From assembly GCF_012726175.1 (NCBI RefSeq), contig NZ_JAASAD010000022.1, forward strand, positions 1-57,841: a stretch of 57,841 nt of DNA. The letters run 5' to 3'. Under the pieces are notes generated by a model that was not told the DNA's origin, ran no database searches, and worked only from the letters and a program-made list of their open reading frames with translations. The DNA comes from Micromonospora sp. HNM0581. Lineage in GTDB: Bacteria > Actinomycetota > Actinomycetes > Mycobacteriales > Micromonosporaceae. Both the position numbers and the translations under genes were made by a program. Shown in pieces: positions 32,973 to 41,714 of this stretch (position 1 is the stretch's first letter; every line of letters begins with the position of its first letter).

Positions 32973-34013
32973 CTAGAGCAGACTCAGTTGCTCCGGTGTC
33001 GAAGCGGGCTGCGGCGGATCGCGATGCTCACTCGCCCCGGAACGGATCAGCCCGTGGCGGCGGGCGGCGATGCGGACCCGTGCGGTCAGTTCCCGCTGGT
33101 ATGACTGCGGCGCGTACGCGCCGGCCCGGAACAGTTCCCGGTAGCGCGGCACCAGACGTGGGTGCTCCCGCCCGAGCCATCGCGCATACCATTCGCGGGC
33201 GCCGGGACGCAGGTGCAGCGCGAGGGGCGTCACGCTGGCCGCGCCCGCGGCTGCGACGGCCGCCACGGTGGCCTCGATCGACTCGTCGGAGTCGCAGAGG
33301 CCGGGCAGGATCGGCGCCATCAGGACGCCCACCTCGAAGCCGGCGTCGGCGAACCGGCGTACGGTGTCGAGTCGTCGGTGTGGGCTCGGCGTGCCGGACT
33401 CGACGGACCGCCACAGCCGCTCGTCGAGGAAGCCGACCGAGAACGAGACGCTCACCCGGGCGACTTCCGCCGCCTGTCGCAGTAGCGGCAGGTCACGCTG
33501 GATCAGGGTGCCCTTGGTCAGGATCGAGAACGGGTTGGCGAAGTCGCGGAGTGCCTCGATGATCGGCGGCATGAGCCGGTAGCGACCTTCGGCCCGCTGG
33601 TAGCAGTCGACATTCGTGCCCATCGCCACGTGCGCGCCGCGCCAACGCGGTGCGGCCAGCTCACGGCGCAGCAACTCACCCGCGTTGACCTTGACGACGA
33701 CGCGCTTGTCGAAGTCCGACCCTGCGTCAAAATCAAGATACTTATGAGTATTTCGTGCGAAGCAGTATGAACATGCGTGACTGCATCCCCGGTACGGGTT
33801 GACGGTCCACTCGAACGGGACGCGGGAGGTGCCCGGGACCTTGTTGAGGATCGACTTGGCGTGCACCTCGTAGTAGGTCATGTCGGCGAAGTCGGGCGTG
33901 TCGAAGGTGCGGACGACCGCATCGGGCAGCGCCAGCGGCAGGGGTGGCGTCGCTGGCGCTGCCCGCCCGGGACGTCCCTCTACCGGGGGAGCGGTGAGGT
34001 TTTCCCAGCGCAT
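32973..34013 (-). CDS. Radical SAM protein, Rv2578c/SplB-like
   Basis: A 346-residue radical SAM enzyme. The [4Fe-4S] cysteine motif lies in NPYRGCSHACSYCFARNTHK (about residues 71-90). The family (Rv2578c-type) resembles spore photoproduct lyase but its substrate is unknown. The codons for the residues just after the motif (ARNTHKYLDFDAG) are AT-rich and rare for this genome, and form a small inverted repeat, which is unusual. ATG at 34013. Confidence 0.87.
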   Translation of the reverse strand: MRWENLTAPPVEGRPGRAAPATPPLPLALPDAVVRTFDTPDFADMTYYEVHAKSILNKVPGTSRVPFEWTVNPYRGCSHACSYCFARNTHKYLDFDAGSDFDKRVVVKVNAGELLRRELAAPRWRGAHVAMGTNVDCYQRAEGRYRLMPPIIEALRDFANPFSILTKGTLIQRDLPLLRQAAEVARVSVSFSVGFLDERLWRSVESGTPSPHRRLDTVRRFADAGFEVGVLMAPILPGLCDSDESIEATVAAVAAAGAASVTPLALHLRPGAREWYARWLGREHPRLVPRYRELFRAGAYAPQSYQRELTARVRIAARRHGLIRSGASEHRDPPQPASTPEQLSLL

Positions 34014-34105
34014 GACCGGTATTCGAACATGCGTACTACCAGGAATGCAAGTGAATCGCCGGACATCCGAGTGCTGGGTGGCCGGCCGGGAGGGAAGATG
34101 AAGAC

Positions 34106-34507
34106 ATGTCGACCTTCGTCTACGACGGGGACTGCGCCTTCTGCACCAGCTGCGCGAAGTTCGTCGAACGCCGGATTCCGACCGGTGCCCGGGTGGTCCC
34201 CTGGCAGTTCACTGATCTCGACCGGCTCGGCCTGACCGAGGGGCAGTGCGAGGAGGCGGTGCAGTGGGTCGGTTCCGATGGCAGCCGGGCGGCGGGCCCG
34301 GATGCCATCGCCGCGTTGCTCGCCAGCAGCAGCCGCCGCGGGTGGCGGATCGCCGGGGCCGGGCTACGCACTGCGCCGGTACGCGCCACCGCATGGCCCG
34401 TGTACCGCTGGGTGGCCCGTAACCGGCACCGGATGCCCGGTGGGACAGCGGCCTGCTCGTTGCCTCAGGACATGCGGGATCGTCGCTACAACCCCTCGAA
34501 CGGCTGA
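34106..34507 (+). CDS. DCC-family thiol-disulfide oxidoreductase-like protein (DUF393)
   Basis: A 133-residue protein beginning FVYDGDCAFCTSCAKFVERR, the YDGxCxxC motif of DCC proteins, which are thioredoxin-fold-like and often occur beside HTTM (vitamin-K-carboxylase-like) membrane proteins. A degraded HTTM-like sequence is present on the opposite strand just downstream (34560-34745). The ATG follows GGGAGGGAAG. Confidence 0.87.
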   Translation: MSTFVYDGDCAFCTSCAKFVERRIPTGARVVPWQFTDLDRLGLTEGQCEEAVQWVGSDGSRAAGPDAIAALLASSSRRGWRIAGAGLRTAPVRATAWPVYRWVARNRHRMPGGTAACSLPQDMRDRRYNPSNG

Positions 34508-34559
34508 GATCCCAACGGTCCCGGGCGGGGTCGGTCAGGGCGTCGACGGGCCCGGGCCA

Positions 34560-34745
34560 TGACGTCTGCCCGGCGGGGGTCGTCCCGGCCCGGTGCCTCG
34601 TCGGATGACCGTCTTCGCGGGCACCGAGCCGGTCGCCCATTCAGGCCGCCGAAACGCAACTTCGCCGAGGCGGCCAGGAAGTAGGTGCAGATCACCGAGA
34701 TCTGGGTGACCCGCAGCGCCCAGCCGCCGGCCGCCGTCCTGGTCG
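34560..34745 (-). pseudogene. HTTM-like membrane protein remnant
   Basis: On the minus strand one frame reads GGWALRVTQISVICTYFLAA and SAKLRFGG; the next frame continues EWATGSVPAKTVIRRGTGPG. Together they resemble one helix and loop of HTTM-type proteins (LR..Q....Y..A...KL...W..G.......RRGT). No start, no flanking helices and a frame change between the two pieces indicate a decayed gene. The rest of the 34508-34904 gap shows no gene. Confidence 0.45.
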
Positions 34746-34904
34746 GGTCGCCGTGTCGGGCCGGGCCTGCTGTGGGCAGCACGGCGCGCGCGACGGTGGC
34801 GTGGCCTGATCGGCGGGTCGTGTCCCAGCTGCGACGGGAACTGTGTCGCAATGGTTCCGGCAACGCCGGTGGCCGGGCCCGGCAAGGCCCGGCCAGCGCA
34901 CCTG

Positions 34905-35267
34905 TCAGTGCTTGTGCTCGGCGAGCTTCTTCCGTACGTCGTCCATGTCGAGTGCCTGTACCTGCTCGATGAGGTTCTCCAGGGCCGATTCGGGTAGCGC
35001 GCCCGGCTGCGCAAAGACGATCACGCCGTCGCGGATCGCCATGATGGTGGGGATGGACCGGATGTCGAACTTCGCGGCGATCTCCTGCTGCGCCTCGGTG
35101 TCGACCTTGCCGAAGGTGATGTCCGCATGCTTGTCCGAGGATCGCTCGTAGACCGGGGCGAACCGCTTGCAGGGACCGCACCAGTCGGCCCAGAAGTCAA
35201 CCAGCACGATGCCGTTGGCCTCGGTCACCTGGTCGAAGTTTGCCGTGGTCAGCTCGACGGTTGCCAT
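34905..35267 (-). CDS. trxA: Thioredoxin
   Basis: A 120-residue thioredoxin with active site DFWADWCGPCKRFAPV and the cis-proline in IRSIPTIMAIRDG. It reduces protein disulfides in the cytosol. The C-terminal extension (DMDDVRKKLAEHKH) is longer than in E. coli TrxA. ATG at 35267 after GGAGAG; an in-frame start at 35285 is less likely. It sits upstream of the HTTM remnant on the same strand. Confidence 0.92.
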   Translation of the reverse strand: MATVELTTANFDQVTEANGIVLVDFWADWCGPCKRFAPVYERSSDKHADITFGKVDTEAQQEIAAKFDIRSIPTIMAIRDGVIVFAQPGALPESALENLIEQVQALDMDDVRKKLAEHKH

Positions 35268-35285
35268 ATGAATCTCTCCGATCAC

Positions 35286-35950
35286 GCGGAACAGCTACGT
35301 GTGGTGGAACCCGGGAGTACCGCTGCGCATTCCCGCCGGGCTGCCACCGTAACCCTGGTCTCGGGTCGGGTGGGGCCTTTGTCTGCATCAACGATTGCCG
35401 ATTCGTGGGGTGTCCGCAGATCGCACATGCACGATGCATTTGCGTGACCGCCCGTGATGGGAGCGTTTCCATTGAGATCGCCGGTCTGGCCCGCCGCGGA
35501 GCGGCAAACTTGGCGCTGACAAGCGGCGATTCAACCTGCGGAGATCGCTTATGAGCCGATAGTCGACTACTGAAAGTGATGTAACAAAAAGGTAAATGTG
35601 ACCTCGGTCTCTGTGCGGTAGGACGGGCGTACGGCAGAATCTTGAGCATCAGAGCGTGGGCGGCGGGTGCCGGGGAGGGCCCCGCCGCTCATTGCGTCCG
35701 GCCCCGGTCGACCCGCCGGCCGCCATCTCCGGTGTCGATCAGTTGGCTGGCGTGGCTGGCAGGCGTTGAGGGCACCCGCCCCGAGTGGCCCAGCCTTCCT
35801 GAACCCCGTCGGCCGAGGGTTGGGGGATGTTCCGCCCCGCCGACGGGCCCACGTGGTCAGGCACAGCTGGTTGCGCGCTCTTGGGCGGGTTCCGCCGGAG
35901 AGGTTCGGTCCCTCGGACCGGGCGCATATGCTGACGCCGGAGGTCCCGCC
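35286..35950. other. Gene-free stretch with an AT-rich island
   Basis: This 665-bp gap has no convincing gene. Around 35550-35610 it is clearly AT-rich for this genome, with AAAAAGGTAAATGTGACC and the palindrome AGTCGACT, which suggests regulatory DNA, possibly promoters for trxA (minus) and the plus-strand gene at 35951. A long plus frame from 35642 runs into the next gene but its first 100 residues have no sensible composition. Confidence 0.4.
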
Positions 35951-36421
35951 ATGAGCGAGCGATTCACCACCACCGCCGCCGCGTATTCCGTATTCGACTG
36001 GGAGCTGCTCACCAGTCTTCCCGGACGGGTGATCGTGGCCGCTGCCCAGCCCGGCCCGGGGCGTCCGTACCGAAGCGTCGCGGCGGGTCTGGCTGGGCTC
36101 GACGCGGTGGCGGCCGGACGAGCCTTCGACAGTGATCTGGTCCGGGACGTGGTGGCCGCGATCTACGCCCGGCACGACGGGGCAGCTCCGCCAGCAGCCC
36201 GGCTCACCGGCTCGGCGGACGTGCTCGCTGCATGCCGGGCTGCGGTGCGGGTACTGGACCGTCGTACCGACCCCGCCGACTCGGCGGCCTACCGGCAGTG
36301 GGTGCAGTCGGTGGCCGCCCGCGTCTGTCGAACCGCGTCGTTCGCGGCGGCCGACGGCACGTTGGCCCCCGCCGACCGTCGCTTGCTCGACCGGCTCGGC
36401 GGCGCCCTCGACCTGCGCTGA
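35951..36421 (+). CDS. Hypothetical protein
   Basis: A 156-residue Ala-rich helical protein, not recognised. It contains SVFDWELLTSLPGRVIVAAA and later PADRRLLDRLGGALDLR at the end. There is no membrane segment and no signal peptide. The ATG at 35951 has GGAGG eight bases upstream, and codon use is typical of the genome, which supports coding. The pattern of evenly spaced helices suggests a small helical bundle. It precedes the TrmH-type gene by 145 bp. Confidence 0.65.
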   Translation: MSERFTTTAAAYSVFDWELLTSLPGRVIVAAAQPGPGRPYRSVAAGLAGLDAVAAGRAFDSDLVRDVVAAIYARHDGAAPPAARLTGSADVLAACRAAVRVLDRRTDPADSAAYRQWVQSVAARVCRTASFAAADGTLAPADRRLLDRLGGALDLR

Positions 36422-36551
36422 CCTGGGCGCGAAGGTGCGCCGACCGACGTGTCGACCCGACCGTGGACAGGTATGCGGTCCGACGGGCGGCGGACGTCGG
36501 TCCGGCGATGACCGGTGGCAGACGGTGTTCGGGCGGCGGGAGCTGAGGGCG

Positions 36552-36557
36552 TACCCT
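36552..36557 (+). promoter_or_regulatory. -10 element (TACCCT) of leaderless TrmH-type gene
   Basis: TACCCT ends eight bases before GTG at 36566, which favours this start over the GTG at 36560. Confidence 0.45.
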
Positions 36558-36565
36558 GCGTGATC

Positions 36566-37189
36566 GTGACCGCTGAGCAGCTCGACATCGGCGTGGGCCC
36601 CTGGCCCGGTGACCTGCCGGAGGATTCCCGCTACGACCCTGAACTGCTCGCCGCCGGGGACCGGCGCAACGTGGTCGACCGCTACCGCTACTGGCGGCGC
36701 GAGGCCATCGTCGCCGACCTGGACCGGCGGCGGCACGACTTCCACGTCGCGATCGAGAACTGGCAGCACGACCTCAACATCGGCACGGTGGTCCGTAACG
36801 CCAACGCTTTCCTGGCGGCCGAGGTGCACGTCGTCGGCCGACGGCGCTGGAATCGCCGCGGAGCGATGGTCACCGACCGCTACCAGCACGTACGCCATCA
36901 CGAGACGATCGATCAGCTGATCGCCTGGGCTGCGGAACACGACCTTCCGCTGGTGGGGATCGACAACCTGCCCGGCTGCGGGCAGCTGGAAACGACCACC
37001 CTGCCCCGCCGGTGTGTCCTGCTGTTCGGTCAGGAGGGTCCAGGGCTTTCCGGGGCCGCCCACGCCGCGTGCGACCAGATCTTCTCGATCGCCCAGTACG
37101 GCTCGACCCGTTCGATCAACGCCGGGGTGGCGAGCGGCATCGCGATGCACGCCTGGATCCGTGCCCACGCCGACCCACCCCCCACCTGA
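36566..37189 (+). CDS. SPOUT (TrmH-family) RNA methyltransferase
   Basis: A 207-residue protein with the SpoU/TrmH fold. The asparagine-arginine motif is NIGTVVRNANAFLAAEVHVV, followed by VLLFGQEGPGLSG and the C-terminal IAQYGSTRSINAGVASGIAM, which bind SAM in the knot. It 2'-O-methylates tRNA or rRNA; which nucleotide cannot be told. Start GTG at 36566 chosen from the -10 element. Confidence 0.87.
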   Translation: MTAEQLDIGVGPWPGDLPEDSRYDPELLAAGDRRNVVDRYRYWRREAIVADLDRRRHDFHVAIENWQHDLNIGTVVRNANAFLAAEVHVVGRRRWNRRGAMVTDRYQHVRHHETIDQLIAWAAEHDLPLVGIDNLPGCGQLETTTLPRRCVLLFGQEGPGLSGAAHAACDQIFSIAQYGSTRSINAGVASGIAMHAWIRAHADPPPT

Positions 37190-37644
37190 CGGTCCCTCCG
37201 GCTGTGGACGATCACGAGGGGACGGTCGCGACACGCCCGGGGCCGGCGGTCAAGCGTCTCGATCGAGCGGCTCGCGGCCAGTGGCGTACCTGAGCACACC
37301 ACACGGAGATCGCGGGCGGTCACCCGGCTCCACTGTGGCTGGTCAGATCGTCGCCGGATCGGAGCGCGTACGCCGGCGAGACTCGGGGAATGCGGCTCTA
37401 TGCGATAGCCTGGCCGGCGAGTGCGGGGCATCTGCTCGCGGAGGACGTGTTGCTGTGCGACCTCGTCGGGTGGGCGCCGCCGAACTCATGTACGGCGCTC
37501 CATCTCCGTACCTGCCCGGGAGGGCTTGACAAGACTCCCGGAATGTCGGAGAACGGACGCAGATATTCACGGTAAGACACCACGCTGATACTCTGGGTGC
37601 CGCTGCGGTAATGGGACCCGCGCCGTGCGAGAGGATGGCCCGCC
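37190..37644. other. Intergenic region
   Basis: No convincing gene. TTCACG (37566-37571) and TACTCT (37589-37594), 17 bases apart, could be the promoter for the small membrane protein and PH-domain genes. Short open frames on both strands look like background. Confidence 0.4.
37566..37594 (+). promoter_or_regulatory. Candidate promoter of the small-protein/PH-domain operon
   Basis: -35 TTCACG at 37566-37571, 17-bp spacer, -10 TACTCT at 37589-37594, about 50 bases upstream of the ATG at 37645. Confidence 0.45.
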
Positions 37645-37803
37645 ATGGTCAAGAAGGTCCTCACCTGGGCCGGAATCGCATTCTTGATCTTCTTCGTCGC
37701 CTACCGGCCAAATTCAGCCGCAGACGTGTTCAAGTCACTGGGCGGCGGCATCATGGACATTGCTCAGGGCTTCGGCGACTTCTTCACCTCACTGGTCGCC
37801 TAG
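37645..37803 (+). CDS. Small single-helix membrane protein
   Basis: A 52-residue protein: MVKKVLTWAGIAFLIFFVAY, then RPNSAADVFKSLGGGIMDIA and a short amphipathic C-terminus. One membrane helix at residues 5-20. Its stop is only six bases before the PH-domain gene, so they are cotranscribed. It appears to be a conserved actinobacterial small protein of unknown role; it could be an assembly partner of the PH-domain membrane protein. Confidence 0.8.
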   Translation: MVKKVLTWAGIAFLIFFVAYRPNSAADVFKSLGGGIMDIAQGFGDFFTSLVA

Positions 37804-37809
37804 CCTCCG

Positions 37810-38676
37810 ATGGGAAGCCCCTCCGGCCCACCCTTCGATCCTGACGATCCCGACCGGGCCCGCCGGGAACACGACACAGAGCCGATCCCCCGGATCGATC
37901 CCGACGACGGACCGGTCCGCAGCTCCCACCGCTCGGACGGTCCGTCCTTCTCCGACGACGTCGGCTACGGCGACGGCCCGTACGGCGGCGAAGGCCGGTC
38001 TGGTCGGGCCTGGGTGCGGGACCCGGAAGCCGGTTACCTCTCCCCGGAGATCTCCGAGGAAGAGTTGGCCGGCCTGCGCGCCGATGCCAGCGGCACCACC
38101 CCCCGCCGGGTGCTACCGCTGGAGGACGAACCCAGCTCGTTGGTCGCCCGGTACCTGTTCCCGACCGAGCGGTACCGGGGCGAGTGGAAGCGACACTGGG
38201 TCCACCTCGTCACCCCGATCATCATCGGCATTGCCGCGACCTTCGTGCTCGGTTACCTCTCCGGTTTCCTCGCCGGGCAGGACGTCGGCGCCCTGACCAC
38301 GATCGCGGTGCTGGTCTGGTTCGCGGTGATGGGTTGGGTGGCATGGCGGGTCGCCGACTGGTGGTACGACAGGTTCATCTTGACCAACAAGCGGGTCATG
38401 GTGGTCAACGGCATCATCACCCGACGGGTGGCGATGATGCCCCTGACCCGGGTAACCGACATGAAGTACGAACAGACGCCGGCAGGCCGGGCCCTGAACT
38501 ACGGCACCTTCGTGCTGGAGTCCGCCGGTCAGGAGCAGGCGCTACGCGAGGTCAAGAACCTGCCCAACCCCAACGAACTCTATCTGCGTGTCGTCGAGGA
38601 GATGTACGAGCCGCAGGCGGTCGAGGCCCGGTTGGGCAAGGAGCAGGACGAGGCGAAAGCCGACGACGGCGCCTGA
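37810..38676 (+). CDS. PH-domain (bPH2) membrane protein
   Basis: A 288-residue protein. An acidic disordered N-terminus (1-105) precedes two membrane helices (about 136-158 and 163-182), followed by a bacterial PH domain (RFILTNKRVMVVNGIITRRV, MMPLTRVTDMKYEQTPAGRA, YGTFVLESAGQEQALREVKN). Family members attach to membranes; function unknown. It forms an operon with the preceding 52-residue protein. Confidence 0.85.
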   Translation: MGSPSGPPFDPDDPDRARREHDTEPIPRIDPDDGPVRSSHRSDGPSFSDDVGYGDGPYGGEGRSGRAWVRDPEAGYLSPEISEEELAGLRADASGTTPRRVLPLEDEPSSLVARYLFPTERYRGEWKRHWVHLVTPIIIGIAATFVLGYLSGFLAGQDVGALTTIAVLVWFAVMGWVAWRVADWWYDRFILTNKRVMVVNGIITRRVAMMPLTRVTDMKYEQTPAGRALNYGTFVLESAGQEQALREVKNLPNPNELYLRVVEEMYEPQAVEARLGKEQDEAKADDGA

Positions 38677-38774
38677 ACAACCGCACCGGACAGCGGAGAC
38701 CTTGTGCGCCAGCGTCCTCGACCCGCCTGCCACGCTGCGGCAGCCCTCGACAGGTTCAGGTGCGGAGGTGGTGT

Positions 38775-39530
38775 GTGACCAGCAGGGACGTGCTGGAGGA
38801 GGAGTTCCGTGACTTCGTCGCGGCCCGCTCCGGCGCCCTGCTGCGGACCGCCTACCTGCTCACCGGGGACTGGGGCACGGCGGAGGATCTGCTCCAGACA
38901 GCGTTGACCAAGACGTACCTGGCATGGAAGCGCCTGGGCGGGATCGAGGCGATCGAGCCCTACGCCCGACGTGTCATGGTCAACACCTCGACGAGCTGGT
39001 GGCGACGTCGTTGGCACGGTGAGCGTCCGACCGAGGTGCTACCTGAACACGCCGCCACCGACGAGCTCGAACGTCAGCTGGACCGGGACGTGCTCTGGCG
39101 GCACCTGCGAGCGCTGCCCGCCCGACAGCGCGCGGTGCTGGTGCTGCGCTTCTACGAGGACATGTCGGAGGCGCAGACCGCCGCCCTGCTCGAGATCTCG
39201 CCGGGCACGGTGAAGAGTCAGACCTCCCGGGCGCTGGCCACGTTACGTCGACGGATCAGCGCGGACGACACCTTCGGTGTGTGCGCCGGCGGACCGGAGC
39301 CAGCTGTGCAGCCGGCCGACAGGCTGCGAAGGGTGGGGCGGCCCACCAGCCGGACCGGTCCCGCAGCTGCACAGCCGGAGGACGTCGACCAGCCGGCCGG
39401 GGTGCCGCGTAAGCGACGTCAGCCCGAAACGGCGGCGGCCTGGCGCCGGCAGGATGGCACTCCTCCCGGCGGGGTCGTCCCGGCCCGCGGTGCCGGCCCC
39501 GGCGGAGCGCTTGTCGGAGACCCACGGTGA
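38775..39530 (+). CDS. SigE-family ECF sigma factor with long C-terminal tail
   Basis: A 251-residue protein. Region 2 (FVAARSGALLRTAYLLTGDW, GTAEDLLQTALTKTYLAWKR) and region 4 (LPARQRAVLVLRFYEDMSEA, LLEISPGTVKSQTSRALATL) are intact. Sigma factors of this family are usually about 170 residues; here some 90 low-complexity basic residues follow region 4, ending at an overlap (GTGA) with the next gene. A TTA leucine codon (39243-39245) lies just after region 4. GTG at 38775 follows GCGGAGGTGG. The coupled downstream membrane protein probably controls it. Confidence 0.85.
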   Translation: MTSRDVLEEEFRDFVAARSGALLRTAYLLTGDWGTAEDLLQTALTKTYLAWKRLGGIEAIEPYARRVMVNTSTSWWRRRWHGERPTEVLPEHAATDELERQLDRDVLWRHLRALPARQRAVLVLRFYEDMSEAQTAALLEISPGTVKSQTSRALATLRRRISADDTFGVCAGGPEPAVQPADRLRRVGRPTSRTGPAAAQPEDVDQPAGVPRKRRQPETAAAWRRQDGTPPGGVVPARGAGPGGALVGDPR

Positions 39531-40789
39531 AACGGAAACCAGCAGGTCACGACAACCAGATCCGGTTCCCGGGTCATTTGCTCGACGTGCCGCCGACAGA
39601 ACTGGAAGCTGCCCTCCGGCAGATGATGTCCCGGCGGGCGGCCATGGCGCGTGCGACCGCCGTCGACCCGGCCGGTGCGGCGATCCGACGGGCCCGCCGG
39701 ATCCAGCGCCGCCGCGCCCTGACCGGGTCCGGCCTGGCCTTGGTGACGATCGCGATTGTCGGCGTGGGAATTCTGCAACTGCTCGACAACCTGCCACCGG
39801 GGGGCGCCACCGTGGTGATCGGTGACCCGGATCATCGACCGCTCGTCGACCGAGCCGTCCCGTCGTCCGGGCCGGAAACCGGGCCTGCCCTCGCCGAGGT
39901 CGATCTGCTGATCGGCGGTTCGATCGCCACGGCCCAGGGGCGATGGGTGCCGCTGCTCGGCACCGGCGAGGTGGAACGGGTACACCGGCTCGCCGATGGC
40001 GGTGGTTGGTTGGCAGTCGGGGCACCGACCGTGGCCGGGCGTTTCCTGTGGGTGGTGGCGGCGGACGGCACCACGCAGGTGCTGCTGGCAGGTGCCGACG
40101 AGATCGTCCTGGACGGAGAAGGTCGGCAGGTCGCCTGGAAACAGGGCACGGTGCTGGCTGCCGCGGGGATCGTCGACGGCGAACTCGCCGACACCGTTGA
40201 GGCCGAGGCGCCGGCCGAGGCGGTGCCGTTGCGGTTCGTCGACGGTGCCGTGCTCGTCAGGTTGGCGCCCGACCACCCGGGGCACGTGTTGTGGTCACTG
40301 CGGCCCGGTCCACTGGAGCAGGGCGTCGACCGGGCCAGTACGCAGATCTTCGGCGCGCTGCCCGACGGACGACTGGTCGGTCAGATCACCCCCGGTGCCG
40401 GGCTCCCCGCCTGCCTGACCCTGCTCGACCCCGACCAGGCGCTGGCACCGAGCCGACCGGACTGTGGACCGGAGCTGCCGGGCAGCGGCCGGGGTGCGGT
40501 GTCACCGGACGGGCGCTGGCTGCTGGTGAACGGGCACTCGGAGGGCGAGGATTCGGCGCTGCTGGTGGATCTGACGACGCTCGATCCGTCCACTGAGGTG
40601 CGGCCCGCGGGGCCACCGATGAGCGGAACCGTGGTATGGCGGGCACCGGACACGGCCTACTACACCGACGTCACCGGTGGCCTGGTACGGGTGGCCGTCG
40701 ATCGGGTCACCGCAGGCGGTCCCGCCACGCCGACCGCCCTGCCCGACGTTCCCGCCGGTGAGTCGCCTGTGGTGGTGAGCGGTGGTTGA
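39527..40789 (+). CDS. Single-span membrane protein with extracytoplasmic domain; candidate anti-sigma partner
   Basis: A 420-residue protein. Residues 1-65 are basic and cytosolic; one membrane helix spans about 66-86 (LTGSGLALVTIAIVGVGILQ). The large outer part has repeated strands with WLAVGAPTVAGRFLWVVAAD and PDGRWLLVNGHSEGEDSALL, like a beta-propeller. No anti-sigma zinc motif is visible. Its start overlaps the sigma-factor stop by four bases, so the two are stoichiometrically coupled. The sigma-regulating role is inferred only from context. Confidence 0.7.
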   Translation: MKRKPAGHDNQIRFPGHLLDVPPTELEAALRQMMSRRAAMARATAVDPAGAAIRRARRIQRRRALTGSGLALVTIAIVGVGILQLLDNLPPGGATVVIGDPDHRPLVDRAVPSSGPETGPALAEVDLLIGGSIATAQGRWVPLLGTGEVERVHRLADGGGWLAVGAPTVAGRFLWVVAADGTTQVLLAGADEIVLDGEGRQVAWKQGTVLAAAGIVDGELADTVEAEAPAEAVPLRFVDGAVLVRLAPDHPGHVLWSLRPGPLEQGVDRASTQIFGALPDGRLVGQITPGAGLPACLTLLDPDQALAPSRPDCGPELPGSGRGAVSPDGRWLLVNGHSEGEDSALLVDLTTLDPSTEVRPAGPPMSGTVVWRAPDTAYYTDVTGGLVRVAVDRVTAGGPATPTALPDVPAGESPVVVSGG

Positions 40790-40813
40790 CCAGTTGACCG
40801 GTGACGGCAGGCG

Positions 40814-41674
40814 ATGACCGTCCGGATCGATCTGCACACGCATTCCACGGCCAGTGACGGCACTCTCCGGCCGGCCGAACTCGTGCGCGCCGCTGCGGAG
40901 GCCGGACTGGACGTGGTGGCGATCACGGACCATGACACCACCGACGGTTGGGCGCCGGCGCTCGATGCGCTGCCGACCGGGTTGCGGCTGGTCCGCGGTG
41001 CGGAGCTGTCCTGCCGGTGGAACGGCGAGCGGCCGGCGGTGCCGCTGCACCTGCTGGCGTATCTCTTCGACCCGACGCACCCGGAACTCGTCGCCGAGCT
41101 GACCCGGGTGCGGGCAGCGCGTTTGGACCGGGGTGAACGGACGGTGGACCTGCTGCGGGCCGACGGCATCGACGTGGACTGGTGGGAGATCCGGACCCTG
41201 GCGGGCGGCGGGACGGTCGGCCGGCCGCACATCGCGCAGGCGCTCATCCGGGCCGGTCTGGTCGCCACCACCACCGAGGCGTTCGGACCGGACTGGCTGG
41301 GAGAGCGGTACCGGCTGCCGAAGGAGGACATCGACGTGTTCCGGGCCGTCCGGTTGGTCCGGGCAGCCGGCGGGGTGGCGGTTTTCGCTCATCCCCGGGC
41401 CAGCCGGCGGGGCCGGATCGTGCCGGACACGCTGATCGCGGAGCTGGCCGGTGCGGGACTGGTCGGCCTGGAGGCCGACCATGAGGACCACTCGCCCGCC
41501 GAGCGGGCCCACGTACGCGCTCTCGCCGCCGATCTGGGCCTGCTGGTGACCGGTTCGTCGGACTTCCACGGCAGCCACAAGACCGTGCAGCTCGGTGCCT
41601 TCACCACCAGCATCGAGGCGTACGAAGGGATCGTCGCCGCCTGCTCCGGGGTGACCGAGGTCGCTTCGGGTTGA
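40814..41674 (+). CDS. PHP-domain phosphoesterase (RNase AM/YciV-like)
   Basis: A 286-residue metal-dependent phosphatase. The PHP metal ligands are visible: IDLHTHSTASDGTLRPAELV, VVAITDHDTTDGWA, HPRASRRGR and the C-terminal GSSDFHGSHK. Homologues hydrolyse 3',5'-bisphosphates and 5' ends of RNA. It lies 24 bp after the membrane protein and may be cotranscribed. Confidence 0.88.
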   Translation: MTVRIDLHTHSTASDGTLRPAELVRAAAEAGLDVVAITDHDTTDGWAPALDALPTGLRLVRGAELSCRWNGERPAVPLHLLAYLFDPTHPELVAELTRVRAARLDRGERTVDLLRADGIDVDWWEIRTLAGGGTVGRPHIAQALIRAGLVATTTEAFGPDWLGERYRLPKEDIDVFRAVRLVRAAGGVAVFAHPRASRRGRIVPDTLIAELAGAGLVGLEADHEDHSPAERAHVRALAADLGLLVTGSSDFHGSHKTVQLGAFTTSIEAYEGIVAACSGVTEVASG

Positions 41675-41702
41675 CCCGGGTTTCGAGGCCGACGGCCACG
41701 GC

Positions 41703-41708
41703 TACGGT
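41703..41708 (+). promoter_or_regulatory. -10 element (TACGGT) of leaderless marC-like gene
   Basis: TACGGT ends six bases before the GTG start at 41715. Confidence 0.45.
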
Positions 41709-41714
41709 GACCGG

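Noticed and set aside
35642..35950. N-terminal extension of the hypothetical gene at 35951
   Set aside because: The extra 103 residues are compositionally odd, and a good ribosome site sits directly before the ATG at 35951.
35567..37234. Long minus-strand open frame (555 codons) opposite the TrmH-type methyltransferase and the 156-residue protein
   Set aside because: It is antisense to two convincing plus-strand genes and has a low-complexity His/Arg/Gly-rich composition typical of GC-rich antisense frames.
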